In this document: positions 18,201 to 26,025 of the stretch, piece after piece
How positions within the stretch are numbered: the first letter of the stretch is position 1
How the letters are laid out: each line of letters begins with the position of its first letter
Notes under the pieces: generated by a model
The model's input: only the letters and a program-made list of their open reading frames with translations
What the model was told of the DNA's origin: nothing
Database searches by the model: none
Assembly: GCF_000174435.1 (NCBI RefSeq)
Contig: NZ_ACJN02000001.1
Span: 733,658 to 797,657 of the forward strand
Direction of reading: 5' to 3'
DNA length: 64,000 nucleotides
Source: Desulfonatronospira thiodismutans ASO3-1
Lineage (GTDB): Bacteria > Desulfobacterota > Desulfovibrionia > Desulfovibrionales > Desulfonatronovibrionaceae
Translations under genes and position numbers: made by a program

Positions 18201-18824
18201 CAGGAATCACACCTTCTGCGCACAGTCAACGAATGGGAGATAGATCTGCGCTGGAACCGCATCCATGAAGACATAGCAGAAGACATCACCAGAACAATAT
18301 ATGCAGTTAAAAGCTACCTGTACCAGTGGGAGAAGGAGTTTTCCAAGGAGCACGACTACTTTCACCTGCGTGGTCAGGACAATGTGCTGCGTTACCTGCC
18401 CAAGGGCAGGGTAGCCATCCGGGTGCACCCTGATGACAGCCTTTTTGAGGTCCTGGGGCGCTCTGCAGCCTGCATTGTTACAGGATGCAAGCCTGTCATC
18501 AGTCTGCCTGCTGGACTTGAAAATGCAGTGACCGGTTTTCTGGACAGTACAAGGGGCAGACTGTTCAACAGGGATGTGCAGATAATTGAGCAAACTGATG
18601 AAGAGCTCTGCGAAATGATCCAGGAACTGGACCGGATCCGTTATGCCGGTCCAGAACGGGTACCTGAAGTGGTTTATGCCCGGGCGGCTGAAACCGGGTT
18701 TTACATCTCCCGGACTCCGGTCTTTATGGAGGGGCGCTTAGAGTTGCTGCAGTATCTCCAGGAACAAAGCATAAGCAACAACTACCATCGTTATGGCAAT
18801 CTTGGAGAAAGGGGGCTTATCTGA
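15213..18824 (+). CDS. putA: Bifunctional proline dehydrogenase / glutamate-semialdehyde dehydrogenase
   Basis: A 1203-residue enzyme converting proline to glutamate: FAD-dependent proline dehydrogenase makes pyrroline-5-carboxylate and the NAD-dependent aldehyde dehydrogenase domain oxidises it. The proline dehydrogenase domain spans about 1-430, ending in the family block YLIRRLDENTSPENFL. The aldehyde dehydrogenase domain covers about 510-1010, with Glu759 in ETGGKNA and catalytic Cys793 in SGQKCSA. About 190 further C-terminal residues resemble the extra domain of long (type B) PutA proteins. No N-terminal ribbon-helix-helix DNA-binding domain is present, so it should not repress its own gene. 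An AAGGAGA ribosome-binding site lies before the ATG, 17 nt after livF. Confidence 0.95.
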   Translation: MPSHHEQILQDAVNLAVRWQNRANTLLTSEEKSIQEQMNRLLTHPMDKVVLTRLIDQCFRSHDHERVADQVNHLLSVYGVPDFFSRVERLLIQMFVGMGRHFPHFSVPRLVQQMRNSSSRAIIPGEEKALHNHLEKRKKQGVRMNINHLGEAVLGEDEAAHRLETYIQDMQNPDVEYISVKISTLYSQISSLAFEHTVEIMKDRLSKLFRVARENYFVRSNGQKVPKIVNLDMEEYRDLEITYEAFIRTLEQDEFRDYSAGLVLQAYLPDAFSKQKKLTEWALKRVAAGGAPVKLRIVKGANLEMELLESSHFNWPLATYDNKLDVDANFKRMLTYGMEPERIQAVHLGVASHNLFELAYAHELGHVMEVTDWFWFEMLEGMADHVRRSLQESVKDILLYAPVASREQFINAIAYLIRRLDENTSPENFLRYAPHLTTDSKAWSFLKNQFLQSCRHMQDAPDSPNRTQDRNEENFPEDMGSYWTRTFRNEADTDWSLRSAPVWAGSIRDKWMNDGQKPPLRIPVVVDGEEIFNGSETREIVDVSTLDEAKDRKVVSAVYCLADSGNIQRAIQVAKDDPDGWRNTSLDERHRILDLVSHELRRARGDLIGSAAANWGKLFTESDPEVSEAIDFTELYPHSARIYKDLNVSCSPKGTGLVIAPWNLPIAIPCGGIVASLAAGNTVLFKPASASVLVAWELVQCFYRAGVSRKVLQFIPCSGSTAGDELTKHPDVDYIILTGGTDTGMHILKNRPDVFLAAETGGKNATIVTSMSDRDQAIKNIIHSAYSNSGQKCSATSLVILEKEVYQDELFKRQLVDAARSCSTGSAWEFQNKVGPLIAPPQKDLLRALTELEPGETWVLEPRPSPANPYIWSPGIKWGVQPGGYTHMTEFFGPVIGVMRAENLEQAIELVNMTGYGLTSGLESLDQREQEIWKKGVKAGNLYINKGTTGAVVLRQPFGGMGKSALGAGIKAGSPNYVYQFMDFTETGYPESGAVQQESHLLRTVNEWEIDLRWNRIHEDIAEDITRTIYAVKSYLYQWEKEFSKEHDYFHLRGQDNVLRYLPKGRVAIRVHPDDSLFEVLGRSAACIVTGCKPVISLPAGLENAVTGFLDSTRGRLFNRDVQIIEQTDEELCEMIQELDRIRYAGPERVPEVVYARAAETGFYISRTPVFMEGRLELLQYLQEQSISNNYHRYGNLGERGLI

Positions 18825-19078
18825 CAGGAACCAGTCAGGCAGAAGTCAAGGGGCGGGAGACAAAAGCGCCGCAGCTGTACCCGGCGGTCAACCGGCTGGG
18901 GGAGCCTGCAGCCAGGAGAAAACCGGAATCAAGCGTGCTGGAACAAATAGACTGTTTTTAGCCGCAACTTGCATCCCGCCTTCCCGACCCGGCCGCGCAG
19001 TGCGCTGTGTGGCCAGCTTCGGATTTCCGGACTGCAGTACTTTGGAGCATCAGGACACAACTCTGAAGTCAACCTGCA

Positions 19079-21901
19079 TCAAGTGCAATGCTTATTGAGT
19101 ACCCGCTCCAGGTCCTCTTTCTGTACCGGCTTGGCCAGGTAGTCATCCATTCCTGCATGCAGAAATCTCTCTCTGTCTCCATCCATGGCGTAAGCGGTTA
19201 AAGCTATTATGGGAATTCGGGAAGTCTTGGATTCAGGTACTTCCAAATTCGGGGATTGAGGAATTGAGGAATTGAGGAATTCCGGGATACGTTCTCCCAT
19301 CTCTGACGTCCGGTCTCCGTCCTCTGTCTCCTGACCTCTGTCCTCTGACCTCTGATTTTTGATCTCTGACTTCTGATTTCTGTCCCCTGCCCTCTGCTCC
19401 ATGCCTGCCCCGTGAAACAGCCCAAAGGGCTCCCTGTCGTAGACAAGGGTTTCACTGGGCCCCCCTGCCCCATGCTCCATGCCCCTTGCCCCATGCTCCA
19501 TGCTTCTTATCCGCCGCGTGGCCTCCACCCCGTCCATAACCGGCATGTGAATATCCATGAGAATACAGTCGAATTCCTGGTCTGCAAGCATGGTCAAAAC
19601 CTGCTCGCCGTTTTCGGCCAGGCTTACCTGGTGTCCTGATTTCTCCAGCAGAAGCTTCATGGGAAACTGATTGGAGGGATCATCCTCAGCCAGGAGGATT
19701 TTCAGCTTTTGTCCATGCTGTAGTGATTCCACTGACTGCCTGGTCCGGCTTGCAGGCTCTTCAGGCATGCCCAGAGGCAATGAGACAAAAAAAGTGCTGC
19801 CCTGCCCCGGTGTACTGTCTACAGCCAAAGTGCCGTGCATCAGCTCCACAAGCCTTTTGACAATGGACAGGCCCAGGCCGGCCCCCTGATATCTTCGGGT
19901 GAAGGCGTTTTCAGCCTGCGCAAAAGGTTTAAAAAGTTCATCCAGTGTGTCATCAGTCATGCCGATTCCGGTATCCGAGACAGTAAGAAGCACCCGGGCA
20001 TCTCTGCCGCGCCGCTGCTGCAGATGCCAGTTTACGCTTATCCGTCCCTCCTGGGTGAACTTCAGGGCATTACCCACCAGATTGAAAACAATCTGCTGCA
20101 GCCTGGCCTCGTCTCCCAAAAGGACCTGAGGCAGGCATGGGTCCTGGGTGAATTCTAAAGATATATCCTTTTCTCTGCTGGTGACCATGAAAAGCTCATC
20201 AACGGAATCACACAGCTTCTTTAAATCCACCTGTTCTTTCCGTATCTCCATCTGGCCGGCCTCAATCCTGGACAGATCCAGGATGTCCGACAAAAGCCTG
20301 GTGAGCCTGCTGGCGGAAACAATGCCCATATTGGTGTATTCCTGCTGTTCCGGGCTCAGTTCGGTACTTTGCAGAAGCTGCAGGATGCCCATAATCCCGT
20401 TGATGGGTGTACGGATTTCGTGGCTCATATTGGCCAGAAATTCCGACTTGGCTTTATTGGCGACATCGGCCTGCTGTGTGGCGACTTTTTGTTCATGTAC
20501 ACTTCTGGCCAGTTCCAGGTTGCTCCAGCTGAGGGAAGATATAAGCATGGCAAAGCGGGAGTAGAACTGCATGGCTCTGTTTACGGTGTCGCGATCCAGC
20601 CTGCGTACTTTATGCAGGGCCCTGATGTAGGCTTCCTGGTCAAAACCGTACTTTCCGGCTTGATCCCTGAATGTTTCTATGTCCAGTTCTTCGTCGTCAA
20701 AGACAAACTGCCCGATATAAAGATTGCCCAGGTGATGCCCGCCCACCACAATGGGGGTGGCCATGTCCCACATATTGTTTTTACACTTGTAGAGCTTGAA
20801 CTGACCAGGGGTAAGTCCGGAGGAAAGCATCAGATCGCTTTCCCTGCAGTTTGCAAGGGCATCCGGGTGCGCACGGTGAAAATTTACACAGATCTCCTGC
20901 CAGCCGGTGGAAGCAAGGAGCCGCCCTTTGAGATCGACTATGGCCCCGCCGATATTGGTCAGGTAATAAAAATCATCCATAAAATCCTGCACAGTCCGGG
21001 TATCGAGAATATCGCCAAGCTCCAGGCCCCCTAAGTCTTCATACGGCTCGAGTATAGCTTCAAGCTTTGTCCGGACCCGGGTTTCGCTTTCACGCAGGGC
21101 CTGCTCCGCCTGCCTGCGCTCTGTGACATCTCTTGTGCTGAACAGTATTTCTCTGGCAGCCCCATCCTGGTCCAGGATGAACTTTCCGAAAGTCTCAAGC
21201 CAGACATATTCGCCGTCTGCCCGGCGATACCGGTATTCTACACTGCGGCCGTCCTCACGGCAGGCCAGAAATTCTCCAAAAGAAGTCTCAACTTCCTTGT
21301 AATCATCAGGATGGACAAACTCCATGACATTTCTCCCCGGCAGATAGTCCAGGTCGTATCCCAGAACGGCATGCGACGGGCCGACATACTTAAACCTGCC
21401 TTCCAGATCGGTGATGGACACCATGTCCAGCATATTTTCGGCAATGGAATTCAAACGCTCGGTCTTTTCTCTTAGCTCTGCTTCGGCCTGTTTCTTTGCT
21501 GACACATCCGTGATAAAGCCCTGGATATGCGTAATTTTTCCCTTGTCATTGCGGACAAGCCTGGCATTCTGGGCCACCCACAGGACTGTCCCGTCCCGGC
21601 GGCGTATCCGGCACTCGTGGTTGAACACTTCCACCTGTTCCTCCAGAAGGCGTATGAACTCCATTCTGTCCAATGGATCAATATACACCTGAGCACTTAT
21701 GTCGGTAATGGAATCTATCAGATCGTGAGATGAGTCATAGCCAAGCATGCGGGCCATGGCCGGATTGACGGACAGGAACCTGCCCCCGGGGGTGGAAGTA
21801 AAAATTCCGACAGGTGCATCCCTGAGGATTTCCAGGCAATCCTGGAGATCGTCCTGAACCAGGAAACCACTGCCCTGCAATAGATCATTACTGTCCGGCA
21901 T
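19079..21901 (-). CDS. Hybrid histidine kinase: PAS-PAS-PocR-HisKA-HATPase-REC, with insertion in REC
   Basis: A 940-residue soluble hybrid sensor kinase. PAS domains lie at about 20-137 and 150-263; a PocR ligand-binding domain at about 297-460 shows CREST-like NCRESD and YKCKNNMWDMATPIVV; HisKA has the phospho-accepting His494 (NMSHEIRTP); the ATPase has NLVGNALKF, DTGIGM and GAGLGLSI; REC starts near 733 with phospho-accepting Asp783 (MDIHMPVMDG). Residues 801-894 are a repetitive, low-complexity insertion (MEHGARGMEHGAGG, then R/S/E/D/Q-rich) that separates DGVEATRRIRS from RIPIIALTAYAM, which are adjacent in normal receiver domains. The reading frame is kept. No TM segment is visible. 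The regulated pathway is unknown; PocR domains often bind small hydrocarbon-type ligands. Confidence 0.92.
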   Translation of the reverse strand: MPDSNDLLQGSGFLVQDDLQDCLEILRDAPVGIFTSTPGGRFLSVNPAMARMLGYDSSHDLIDSITDISAQVYIDPLDRMEFIRLLEEQVEVFNHECRIRRRDGTVLWVAQNARLVRNDKGKITHIQGFITDVSAKKQAEAELREKTERLNSIAENMLDMVSITDLEGRFKYVGPSHAVLGYDLDYLPGRNVMEFVHPDDYKEVETSFGEFLACREDGRSVEYRYRRADGEYVWLETFGKFILDQDGAAREILFSTRDVTERRQAEQALRESETRVRTKLEAILEPYEDLGGLELGDILDTRTVQDFMDDFYYLTNIGGAIVDLKGRLLASTGWQEICVNFHRAHPDALANCRESDLMLSSGLTPGQFKLYKCKNNMWDMATPIVVGGHHLGNLYIGQFVFDDEELDIETFRDQAGKYGFDQEAYIRALHKVRRLDRDTVNRAMQFYSRFAMLISSLSWSNLELARSVHEQKVATQQADVANKAKSEFLANMSHEIRTPINGIMGILQLLQSTELSPEQQEYTNMGIVSASRLTRLLSDILDLSRIEAGQMEIRKEQVDLKKLCDSVDELFMVTSREKDISLEFTQDPCLPQVLLGDEARLQQIVFNLVGNALKFTQEGRISVNWHLQQRRGRDARVLLTVSDTGIGMTDDTLDELFKPFAQAENAFTRRYQGAGLGLSIVKRLVELMHGTLAVDSTPGQGSTFFVSLPLGMPEEPASRTRQSVESLQHGQKLKILLAEDDPSNQFPMKLLLEKSGHQVSLAENGEQVLTMLADQEFDCILMDIHMPVMDGVEATRRIRSMEHGARGMEHGAGGPSETLVYDREPFGLFHGAGMEQRAGDRNQKSEIKNQRSEDRGQETEDGDRTSEMGERIPEFLNSSIPQSPNLEVPESKTSRIPIIALTAYAMDGDRERFLHAGMDDYLAKPVQKEDLERVLNKHCT
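19220..19501. repeat. In-frame simple-sequence insertion inside the REC domain
   Basis: The DNA consists of short degenerate direct repeats: CATGCTCCATGCCCC units (19470-19501), CTCTGA/CTTCTGA units (19300-19395) and GAATTGAGG units (19255-19280). The pieces look like extragenic simple repeats, yet the 94-codon stretch has no stop in the coding frame. Confidence 0.7.
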
Positions 21902-21985
21902 ACTTTACTCCAAAAAATTTTCGGTTCAGGTTCAAGACAGCACAGAAGCAATTTATACAGCTACATCTGAAAACCATGATATCTG

Positions 21986-22432
21986 TTACTGTATTGTAGG
22001 ATTGTGAGGGACAACTGCAAACCCTTTTCCCGGGAGCTTGGCTGCCCTGAATCTTACAAACGACGTGTTGGAATTATTTCCCATGCCCTGGATTATCATG
22101 GCCATTCCTATTTGGAGCTTAGTGTAATAAAAGAAGCTTGAAGGCTTGCCTCCAAGAAACAAAGGGCCGTGGTAAAAATCGAACTCTTTAATGTAGGTGA
22201 TCAGCATATTGGTGATTTTAGCATCCGGGCTTACAAACTGCTTTCCGACTTCTTTAAGGACCTGCTTTATCATTTTATCTTTTACTAATTTTCCGGCTGA
22301 GATAAAATTTCTGTCATCAGACAAGTTGTCGAGAAAGTATTTTCCCACCACAACGAGGTCCTGTTCATTTTGAAGCAGATCGCTTAATTCTTCGAGCTTT
22401 CCAAAATAATCTGGTCTGGCTTTCATGTTCAT
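21986..22432 (-). CDS. Hypothetical protein, 148 residues
   Basis: Not recognised. The protein is soluble, with no signal peptide or TM segment. It begins with a helix-rich acidic part (LEELSDLLQNEQDLVVVGKY) and has a central segment FDFYHGPLFLGGKPSSFFYYTKLQIG that looks like a beta hairpin, ending VVPHNPTIQ. It lies 84 nt downstream of the hybrid kinase start, in the same orientation but upstream of it, so the two could be co-transcribed with this gene first. Codon use appears similar to the neighbours. Confidence 0.6.
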   Translation of the reverse strand: MNMKARPDYFGKLEELSDLLQNEQDLVVVGKYFLDNLSDDRNFISAGKLVKDKMIKQVLKEVGKQFVSPDAKITNMLITYIKEFDFYHGPLFLGGKPSSFFYYTKLQIGMAMIIQGMGNNSNTSFVRFRAAKLPGKGFAVVPHNPTIQ

Positions 22433-23038
22433 AATCCTTGTAATAGATCAGCCCATTTTAAGATAATCTACGGGACATGCACCTCATGCACTTATTTTTC
22501 CAAAGGATGATTGCCAGGTATTAAAAATAAGTGCGGGGAGAGCCAGTCCCGGTGCCACATACAATTGTGAAAAGGCTTTTGGAAAGTGCTTGAAATTCTG
22601 AATCCAGCTGAAGTCCTGGTGGCTCAAGGGAAATCTCTTTAAAAGATGCAACTGCAACATGCGCTTTTTTACATGCTCATTACGCAAGATCGCAAACAAT
22701 TGTCAATGCACTGTTTATTGTTAATTTTTGCCATGTCTCGTAACCATTCAGGGCGTGCCAAAAAAATTTTCTTAGGCACGGGAAGCCTTCAGGCGTACAC
22801 CCGACTAAAATACACTTTGCTGTCCTGCGGAATTCTATCGGGCATGCAGGTGCTCCGCACACACGGTTTTAAAGAATAAAGAGACCAGTTTTGCACACTT
22901 TGCGTCAAACGCGAAATGTGAAATAACCATGAATTTCAGGCTTGACGTATTCTTTATCTTCTGAAAAAGTACGTCCTACACATAAGACAAAAATACCTAC
23001 AGGTCTTATAAATAAGACATTTAGAGGTGGAGAGCGAA
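22433..23038. repeat. Intergenic repeats: GCACTTATTTTT hairpin and inverted copy of the 'E' repeat
   Basis: Positions about 22488-22538 carry arms GCACTTATTTTT and AAAAATAAGTGC, followed by GAGCCAGTCCCGGTGCCACAT as in the family F repeats. At 22740 a family A left end (GTAACCATTCAGGG) is joined directly to an inverted copy (about 22755-22880) of the E repeat from 3430-3565. The remainder, up to the HTH gene, holds its promoter; no gene is seen. Confidence 0.6.
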
Positions 23039-23368
23039 ATGAAGGTACGCACGTATTCACGCTATACCCTGCGGGCAATAAGCCTGCTTGCAACGCTTAT
23101 AAAAACCGGCAGGCTCGAAAAGCGCATAAAGACACAGGAGCTGGCTGAACGAGCCGGTATTTCCCGAGATCTGCTATATCGTATAGAAAAAGGGGATCCC
23201 AGGGTCGAACTTGGAGTAGCCCTTGAAGTTGCGGCCATTGTTGGCGTGCCTCTTTTCTCGGCAGATGTGAGCGAGATCGAGGAACGAAGCAAGCAGGCAT
23301 CAGAAAAATTGGCACTACTCCCCAGGGCTGTCCGCAATCGCCAAATGAAAGCAAATGATGATTTCTAA
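23039..23368 (+). CDS. HipB-like XRE-family antitoxin/repressor
   Basis: A 109-residue helix-turn-helix protein of the type encoded immediately upstream of hipA-family toxin genes. The HTH is in RIKTQELAERAGISRDLLYRIEKGDP, followed by the family's VELGVALEVAAIVGVPLFSAD and the C-terminal KLALLPRAVRNRQ...NDDF. The ATG at 23039 is chosen because GGAG lies 6 nt upstream; a GTG four codons earlier overlaps that site. It probably binds its own promoter and neutralised HipA. Its hipA partner downstream is broken, so it is now an orphan regulator. Confidence 0.88.
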   Translation: MKVRTYSRYTLRAISLLATLIKTGRLEKRIKTQELAERAGISRDLLYRIEKGDPRVELGVALEVAAIVGVPLFSADVSEIEERSKQASEKLALLPRAVRNRQMKANDDF

Positions 23369-23707
23369 GGCGGGCTTTGCCCGCAACCCAATAAAGAAAA
23401 GAACTTTTTTGACAGGATTAACAGGATTAAGAGATTGATTAAGAGAAAAACATTTTTGTCCTGGCTCCCAGTTTAATGCCCTTCGGGCTTGCTCTGCGAG
23501 CAATTAAACGGGACAGGCGGAAGCCAGGCCAAAAGGTAATCACTCCAGCACTCACTTTTTTCCGGCACTCATGAATGCCGGAAGAAAGTGAGTGCTGGAT
23601 GGTAAATTCAGTCAGCGGCATCAGGCCGGTGGCTGATTATCCTAACCATCCTGTTAATCCTGCCTAAGTTTCTTGTTTTTTATGACAGGTTTCAGGAGTA
23701 AGTCACT
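23365..23707 (+). repeat. Family D composite repeat, copy D1, inserted between hipB-like gene and hipA remnant
   Basis: A 343-bp repeat starting CTAAGGCGGGCTTTGCCCGC and ending CAGGAGTAAGTCACT. It contains GACAGGATTAACAGGATTAAG, a CCCTTCGGGCTTGCTCTGCGAGC hairpin, a CCAGCACTCACTTT...AAAGTGAGTGCTGG hairpin and CCTGTTAATCCTG. Near-identical copies lie at 26026-26413 (inverted) and 58216-58582. It fills exactly the gap between the HTH stop and the first surviving hipA codons. Confidence 0.8.
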
Positions 23708-24208
23708 AAAAGCTCAAAAAACGATACACAGAATGAGGTTTATGTCTGGATCTGGCTTCCGAATCAAACTCATCCTGTAGTAGCTGGACGTCTGGCGTCC
23801 ACAGCCCAGGGCCTCCAGTTCAATTATGGCCGAAGTTATCTGGAGAGAACAGATGCCATTCCCATTTATCTGCCGGAATTGCCTCTGCAGCCCGGGGTGC
23901 TGCCTTTGCCCCCGGGGCTTTCCATGCCCGGCAGTTTGCTATATGATATCTGCCCCCAACTCCGCACCGGACAGGAGGCAACCCAGGCCATGTTGATTTC
24001 AGGACACAATCGTTTCAGCCGGTTAGATGTTTGCAGAGATGCTGCACAACAGTTTCTTCTTTCAAAAACAGAAGCTCAGACCATCATGGATCACCAGATA
24101 GAAACCATCCATCAATATTGGAATCCGGTCTGCGAAGAAGCTGAATTGCCTCAAGCAGATAAAAACCTGTTGTGGTCAAGACAGTTCTTAAACCCATATT
24201 CCATTTGA
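23705..24208 (+). pseudogene. hipA-family toxin remnant, start lost and kinase core deleted
   Basis: A 168-codon open stretch without a start codon. Its first 77 codons encode the N-terminal HipA domain (NEVYVWIWLPNQTHPVVAGR, FNYGRSYLERTDAIPIYLPE, LPPGLSMPGS). The rest encodes the HipA C-terminus (YDICPQLRTGQEATQAMLIS, then WNPVCEEAELPQADKNLLWS and RQFLNP). The kinase core that should lie between, about 260 codons in a normal 430-residue protein, is missing; the junction is near 23935. The 5' end abuts repeat D1 at codon 2-3, so the ATG was lost with the insertion. The remnant is not expected to have kinase activity. The domain assignment is confident; the order of events (insertion, deletion) is not known. 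Confidence 0.88.
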
Positions 24209-24226
24209 CTACAGCATTCTCTGCAG

Positions 24227-24403
24227 GTAGCCATTCAGGGGATCCTCGGTGGTGATTACTGGCACGAGGCCTGGGGACTGTCCCTCGCTAAGTACCGGCT
24301 GTGCTGGTACACAAAACTTCGCGTCTGTAATTTTTGTAATTGTGCGTAAAAGGTGTCGCGGGGACTGTCCCCTGGCCGGTTCCGGCATCCCCTGAATGGT
24401 TAC
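24227..24403. mobile_element. MITE-like element, family A, copy A3
   Basis: A 177-bp copy in inverted orientation relative to A1: GTAGCCATTCAGGGG at the left, CCCCTGAATGGTTAC at the right, with GGGGACTGTCC blocks and a GTGTCGCGGGGACTG junction. It lies directly behind the hipA remnant and directly before a short pstA fragment. Confidence 0.65.
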
Positions 24404-24426
24404 CTCTGCAGCTTGTTCCGCACCAG
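24404..24426 (-). pseudogene. Fragment of a second pstA 3' end (LVRNKLQR part)
   Basis: These 23 bases are identical to 35739-35761, the part of pstA that encodes the C-terminal LVRNKLQR. It is flanked on both sides by family A sequences (A3 and a partial element, 24428-24490). Together with the fragment at 26718-26777 it looks like the 3' end of a second, destroyed pstA copy. Confidence 0.55.
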
Positions 24427-24427
24427 G

Positions 24428-24490
24428 GTTACGCGGGGACTGTCCTCAGTCACGCCAGAGGCGTGATTCCGCCCCCCCCTGATTGCTTAC
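24428..24490. repeat. Partial family A element
   Basis: Carries GCGGGGACTGTCC, a CACGCC/GGCGTG hairpin and a right end CCCCCTGATTGCTTAC, but lacks a matching left end. It ends 8 nt from the selO stop codon. Confidence 0.5.
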
Positions 24491-24497
24491 CACAGAT

Positions 24498-25955
24498 TCA
24501 GGTTCCACAAAAAGTGTTGGCCACCACTTCTTCAGGCCGGGGAGGCAAGGTATAGCTTTTGAAACCCTCCTGCTCCAGGTAAGGATTCTTCAGAAGCTCA
24601 TTCATTTCATGAAAAAGGCTGAAATCGCCCTGATTGGCGGCCTCAATTATCTCCTCAATCTTGTGATTGCGAGGAATGAACACCGGATTGTGCTCATTCA
24701 TCATTTTTTTTATCTCTTCCGGGTCCAGTCCCTGCTGCATAATCCTTCTGCGCCACCTGTCACAGAAATCCTTTAATTCATTACCGGGACTGAACCACCC
24801 TGGATAACTGCCCGAGTTTACAAGCTCTGCAAGATTTCTGAAGCTCTGCGTATAGTCCAGCTTTTCCCTCTCCAGGTAGTGCAGCCAGTCTTTGACCAGT
24901 TCTTTGTCCTGCTCCCCGGGATGATCAAATATACCCAGCTTGCAGCACATTTTTTCATGGGCCCTGCGCTCCAGAAATGCCTGAGTGCTCATCAGCTCAT
25001 TTTCCAGAATGCGCACAGCTTCATTACTATCCTGAGGCATAAGCGGCAAAAGGCATTCCCCCAGCCGGGAAAGATTCCAGAGTACTATGGGCATCTGGTT
25101 GGAATATGCATAACGCCCGCCCTGGTCGATAAAACTGTACACCCGGTCATGGCTGAACTCATCCATAAAGGCGCACGGTCCGTAGTCTATGGTTTCTCCG
25201 GCCACGGACATGTTATCCGTATTCATAACTCCATGGATAAAGCCCAGGGCCATCCAGCCGCTGACCAGCTCAGCCTGCAGCCGCCCTACTTTTGCAAGAA
25301 AAAGTACAGGGGCGTCTGGTTCACCTTTGATTTCGGGATAGTGCCTTTGAATGGTATAATCCAGAAGGGTTTTCAGGCTTTCATGGTCCTGCCTGGAAGC
25401 AAAATACTCAAAGGTGCCGATGCGGATATGGCTTGAAGCAACCCGGGTCAGGACCGCTCCGGGCAAGGCTTTGTCCCGGTAGACCTGCTCGCCGGTCAGA
25501 ACAGCCGCCAGGGACCTGGATGTGGGCAGCCCCAGGTGATGCATGGCCTCACTTACCAGGTATTCCCGCAAAACCGGACCCAGGGGGGCTTTGCCGTCCC
25601 CGCCCCGGGAAAAAGGGGTTCGGCCTGAGCCTTTAAGCTGCAGATCAAAACGCTGTCCCCTGGAATTTACCACTTCCCCCAGCAGAAGCGCCCTGCCGTC
25701 TCCCAGGCTGGGCACAAAGCTTCCGAACTGATGTCCGGCATAAGCCAGGGCAATGGGATCAGCACCCGGCAACTGCCTGTTGCCGGAAAAGCAATCAGCA
25801 ATCTCTTCTTCCGAATATTGCAAGTTCTCCCAGCCTAATTCATCAGCCAGATCACTGTTCCAACTGATGAGCCGGGGAGCAGGGACCCTGGCCGCTGCCA
25901 CCCTGGCATAAAAATCTTCCGGCAACCCGGCATAACTATTATCAAATCTAAACAT
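24498..25955 (-). CDS. selO: SelO/YdiU family protein adenylyltransferase (AMPylase)
   Basis: A 485-residue pseudokinase-fold enzyme that transfers AMP from ATP to Ser, Thr or Tyr of proteins. Family blocks include PIALAYAGHQFGSFVPSLGDGRA (about 66-88), the Lys of FDLQLKGSGRTPFSRGGDGKAPLGPVLREYL, GFIHGVMNTDNMSVAGETIDYGPCAFMDEF (metal and catalytic region) and MNEHNPVFIPRNHKIEEII near the end. Cys483 in the terminal FCGT is where eukaryotic SelO carries selenocysteine near its C-terminus. The length is typical. The gene is isolated from other genes and lies between inverted D repeats (23365-23707 and 26026-26413) and between two fragments of a second pstA. Confidence 0.94.
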   Translation of the reverse strand: MFRFDNSYAGLPEDFYARVAAARVPAPRLISWNSDLADELGWENLQYSEEEIADCFSGNRQLPGADPIALAYAGHQFGSFVPSLGDGRALLLGEVVNSRGQRFDLQLKGSGRTPFSRGGDGKAPLGPVLREYLVSEAMHHLGLPTSRSLAAVLTGEQVYRDKALPGAVLTRVASSHIRIGTFEYFASRQDHESLKTLLDYTIQRHYPEIKGEPDAPVLFLAKVGRLQAELVSGWMALGFIHGVMNTDNMSVAGETIDYGPCAFMDEFSHDRVYSFIDQGGRYAYSNQMPIVLWNLSRLGECLLPLMPQDSNEAVRILENELMSTQAFLERRAHEKMCCKLGIFDHPGEQDKELVKDWLHYLEREKLDYTQSFRNLAELVNSGSYPGWFSPGNELKDFCDRWRRRIMQQGLDPEEIKKMMNEHNPVFIPRNHKIEEIIEAANQGDFSLFHEMNELLKNPYLEQEGFKSYTLPPRPEEVVANTFCGT

Positions 25956-26025
25956 ATGGTTTTCCTTGTGACAGGTTTAAGGTTTATTTATATGGATTAT
26001 GGCATAAGGATTATGGGTCAAATTC

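Noticed and set aside
18793-19098. Plus-strand frame overlapping the putA end
   Set aside because: Overlaps the putA C-terminus and continues into non-conserved sequence; no ribosome-binding site.
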